Below, piece by piece: positions 62,525 to 64,000 of a stretch of 64,000 nt of DNA. The notes beneath the pieces are model-generated. The model saw only the letters and a program-made list of their open reading frames with translations, did no database searches and was not told the DNA's origin. Both the position numbers and the translations under genes were made by a program. The stretch covers positions 4,971,418 to 5,035,417 of the forward strand of contig CM031866.1 of the NCBI GenBank assembly GCA_018697195.1. The letters are read 5' to 3'. The stretch's first letter is position 1, and each line of letters begins with the position of its first letter. This DNA is from Certhia americana. Lineage: Eukaryota; Chordata; Aves; Passeriformes; Certhiidae.

Positions 62525-64000
62525 GCTGGCTAATTGCCTTTTTGCGCATTTAGGTGACTATGGCCCAGCTCTACAAAAAAGGCTTTTCTGAAGTGAAGCA
62601 TCTCTCTGAGATTGTTTTTTTTACCATAGCTTTATGTAAAATCTCTCTGCTTCTTCCCCTCAATTGAATCAAATCATTGATCTTACACTGCAAGCTTTGC
62701 CTCTCCCTTTTCACCTGTTCCTGCCTCTGTTCCACACAGCCTGGTAATGATTCCGAGATACAAAAGCTCACTGCCTTCCTCATAATGAGTCCACTTCTGT
62801 CACAAAGCCTAATTTTGGATATACCTGGATGGAAAATATTGTCCAGATCCCATTTATGAAAATGCCTTTAATTCTGCAAGAAGGATGATTTTGCAGTTCT
62901 ATTTGGGAAAAATGAGGACAACAAAGGGAATTTAGTGCAGAAGGGCCTAGAAAAGATCCATTCCACATACTGCAGACAACAAAACACTCTCCATCTTCTT
63001 AATCTAACTTAATGTCTAGAGCAAAAAATAAGCTCACCATGCTGCAGGAGATCTCCCACCCTCCTAAATCAGCATGTCTGGGAGGGAAAGTACCTGAAAG
63101 ATGGGTTTATGGGAATGTTTGTGTGGTGGTTTAGGGTGTTGGCCCCTCCTCAGAAGGGCACAAGGACCTCAGTTGCACCCAGGCAGGCTCTGGCACCCTT
63201 CTTTAAAGCCACCACTGCCATGTGTGAGGCAGACCTGTTGCAGAAGAGGCTGAGGTGCTGAGCTTTGGCAGAGAGGCAGCAAAACAGCCAGGGGCTGTAA
63301 TGTCTGAAGCTGCTGCAGCAGGAATTCACCTGGCAGTGCTCTGTAACCAGGAGGTCCTGGTGAGTAGGTGGCTGTACACCCATGTCCAGCAAGACTTAGG
63401 TCAATTGTGATAATTTTCTTCCCCGGCTCTGTAATATGGTTAGGCATAGAGAAGCTGTCTTTCTAAGTGGATTGATATAATTGACAGAAGCAGACATCAA
63501 AAATTCCTAGGAGACTACGAGTATGATCTTCTTTGAATGCAAATAGTTCCTAGCACAGCAGCCCTGACTTTGGTTAGGCCTAATGCAAATTAATAAGCAA
63601 AATAAATTATATAATGGATGGAAGAACTTGAAAAAAACACTTCACTCAAGGAAGTAGAAGTGATTTTTCAATAGCACACTGTCCAGGTTTTCACCAGGCT
63701 TCAGCTGCTTTTTGAATAATGAAAGAGATGAACAAGTGAAATACATATGCTTAAACCACAATCCTAATTGAAATACATTATGGTCAAACAGGGCATGTTC
63801 TACAGAGGTGGAGATCAGTGTGATAAAACCAGGCACAAGATGGAATAGTGCTTCAGAAGTGTTTAAAAGCTCTTCCATTCCGAAGGAGTGGCTCACATTT
63901 GCAAAACATTTATTCAAGTCTCAGCTGAAAATAAATCCTTGAACGTAGCTATGCTACTGAGAGGTTGCACAGTGGCAGTGGCCTCTTTAATCATTGTCCC

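Larger units (their letters stand above)
59561..64000. other. Intergenic DNA upstream of ST8SIA2
   Basis: No gene recognised, apart from the hairpin, the TCTTC array and a poly(A) tract listed separately. No exon of SLCO3A1, the expected upstream neighbour from mammalian synteny, was seen. Confidence 0.5.

Overview
This is vertebrate nuclear DNA, almost certainly from a bird and probably a songbird. The evidence is several truncated CR1 LINE fragments with the avian 3' tail (AACCCA…ATTCTGTGATTCT type), a solo LTR whose TGTCCTGG…CCAGGACA ends match passerine endogenous-retrovirus LTRs as I remember them, and a CpG-island promoter driving a multi-exon gene with GT-AG introns. There are no bacterial features. 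The species assignment is inference.

The one protein-coding gene I can support is ST8SIA2 (STX, alpha-2,8-polysialyltransferase), on the minus strand from about 47.5 kb down to 17.54 kb. Its six coding exons are 47495-47390, 33051-32989, 31085-30957, 30443-30186, 27948-27655 and 17829-17544 (stop included). Exons 2-6 total 1030 coding bases, exactly what the 375-residue human enzyme leaves after its 98-base exon 1. All junctions are phase 2. All six human N-glycosylation sequons, both large sialylmotifs and the catalytic His are present. Exon 1 is the oddity: it is recognisable at DNA level, but from the orthologous ATG it carries indels that put it out of frame with exon 2.

Layout: 1-15.4 kb is downstream intergenic DNA with a CR1 fragment (2.16-2.59 kb), a solo LTR (4.58-5.22 kb) and microsatellites. 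15.4-17.54 kb is the probable 3' UTR with candidate poly(A) signals and a GC-rich hairpin. 17.5-47.5 kb is the gene; its introns hold CR1 pieces, a perfect 75-bp duplication in intron 4, a second CpG-rich block at 43.5-44.1 kb and a 56-bp minisatellite just inside intron 1. 47.0-48.3 kb is the CpG-island promoter, flanked upstream by a degenerate CCACCCTCTG minisatellite. 48.5-64 kb is upstream intergenic DNA with CR1 tails, a TCTTC pentanucleotide array, a strong inverted repeat and AT-rich blocks that look like conserved noncoding elements. In mammals the neighbours are SLCO3A1 (upstream) and FAM174B/CHD2 (downstream); I saw no exon of either here.

I found no undescribed multi-gene system. 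The points most worth checking are the exon 1 frame anomaly, the two minisatellites bracketing exon 1, the perfect 75-bp intronic duplication and the 3' UTR hairpin.
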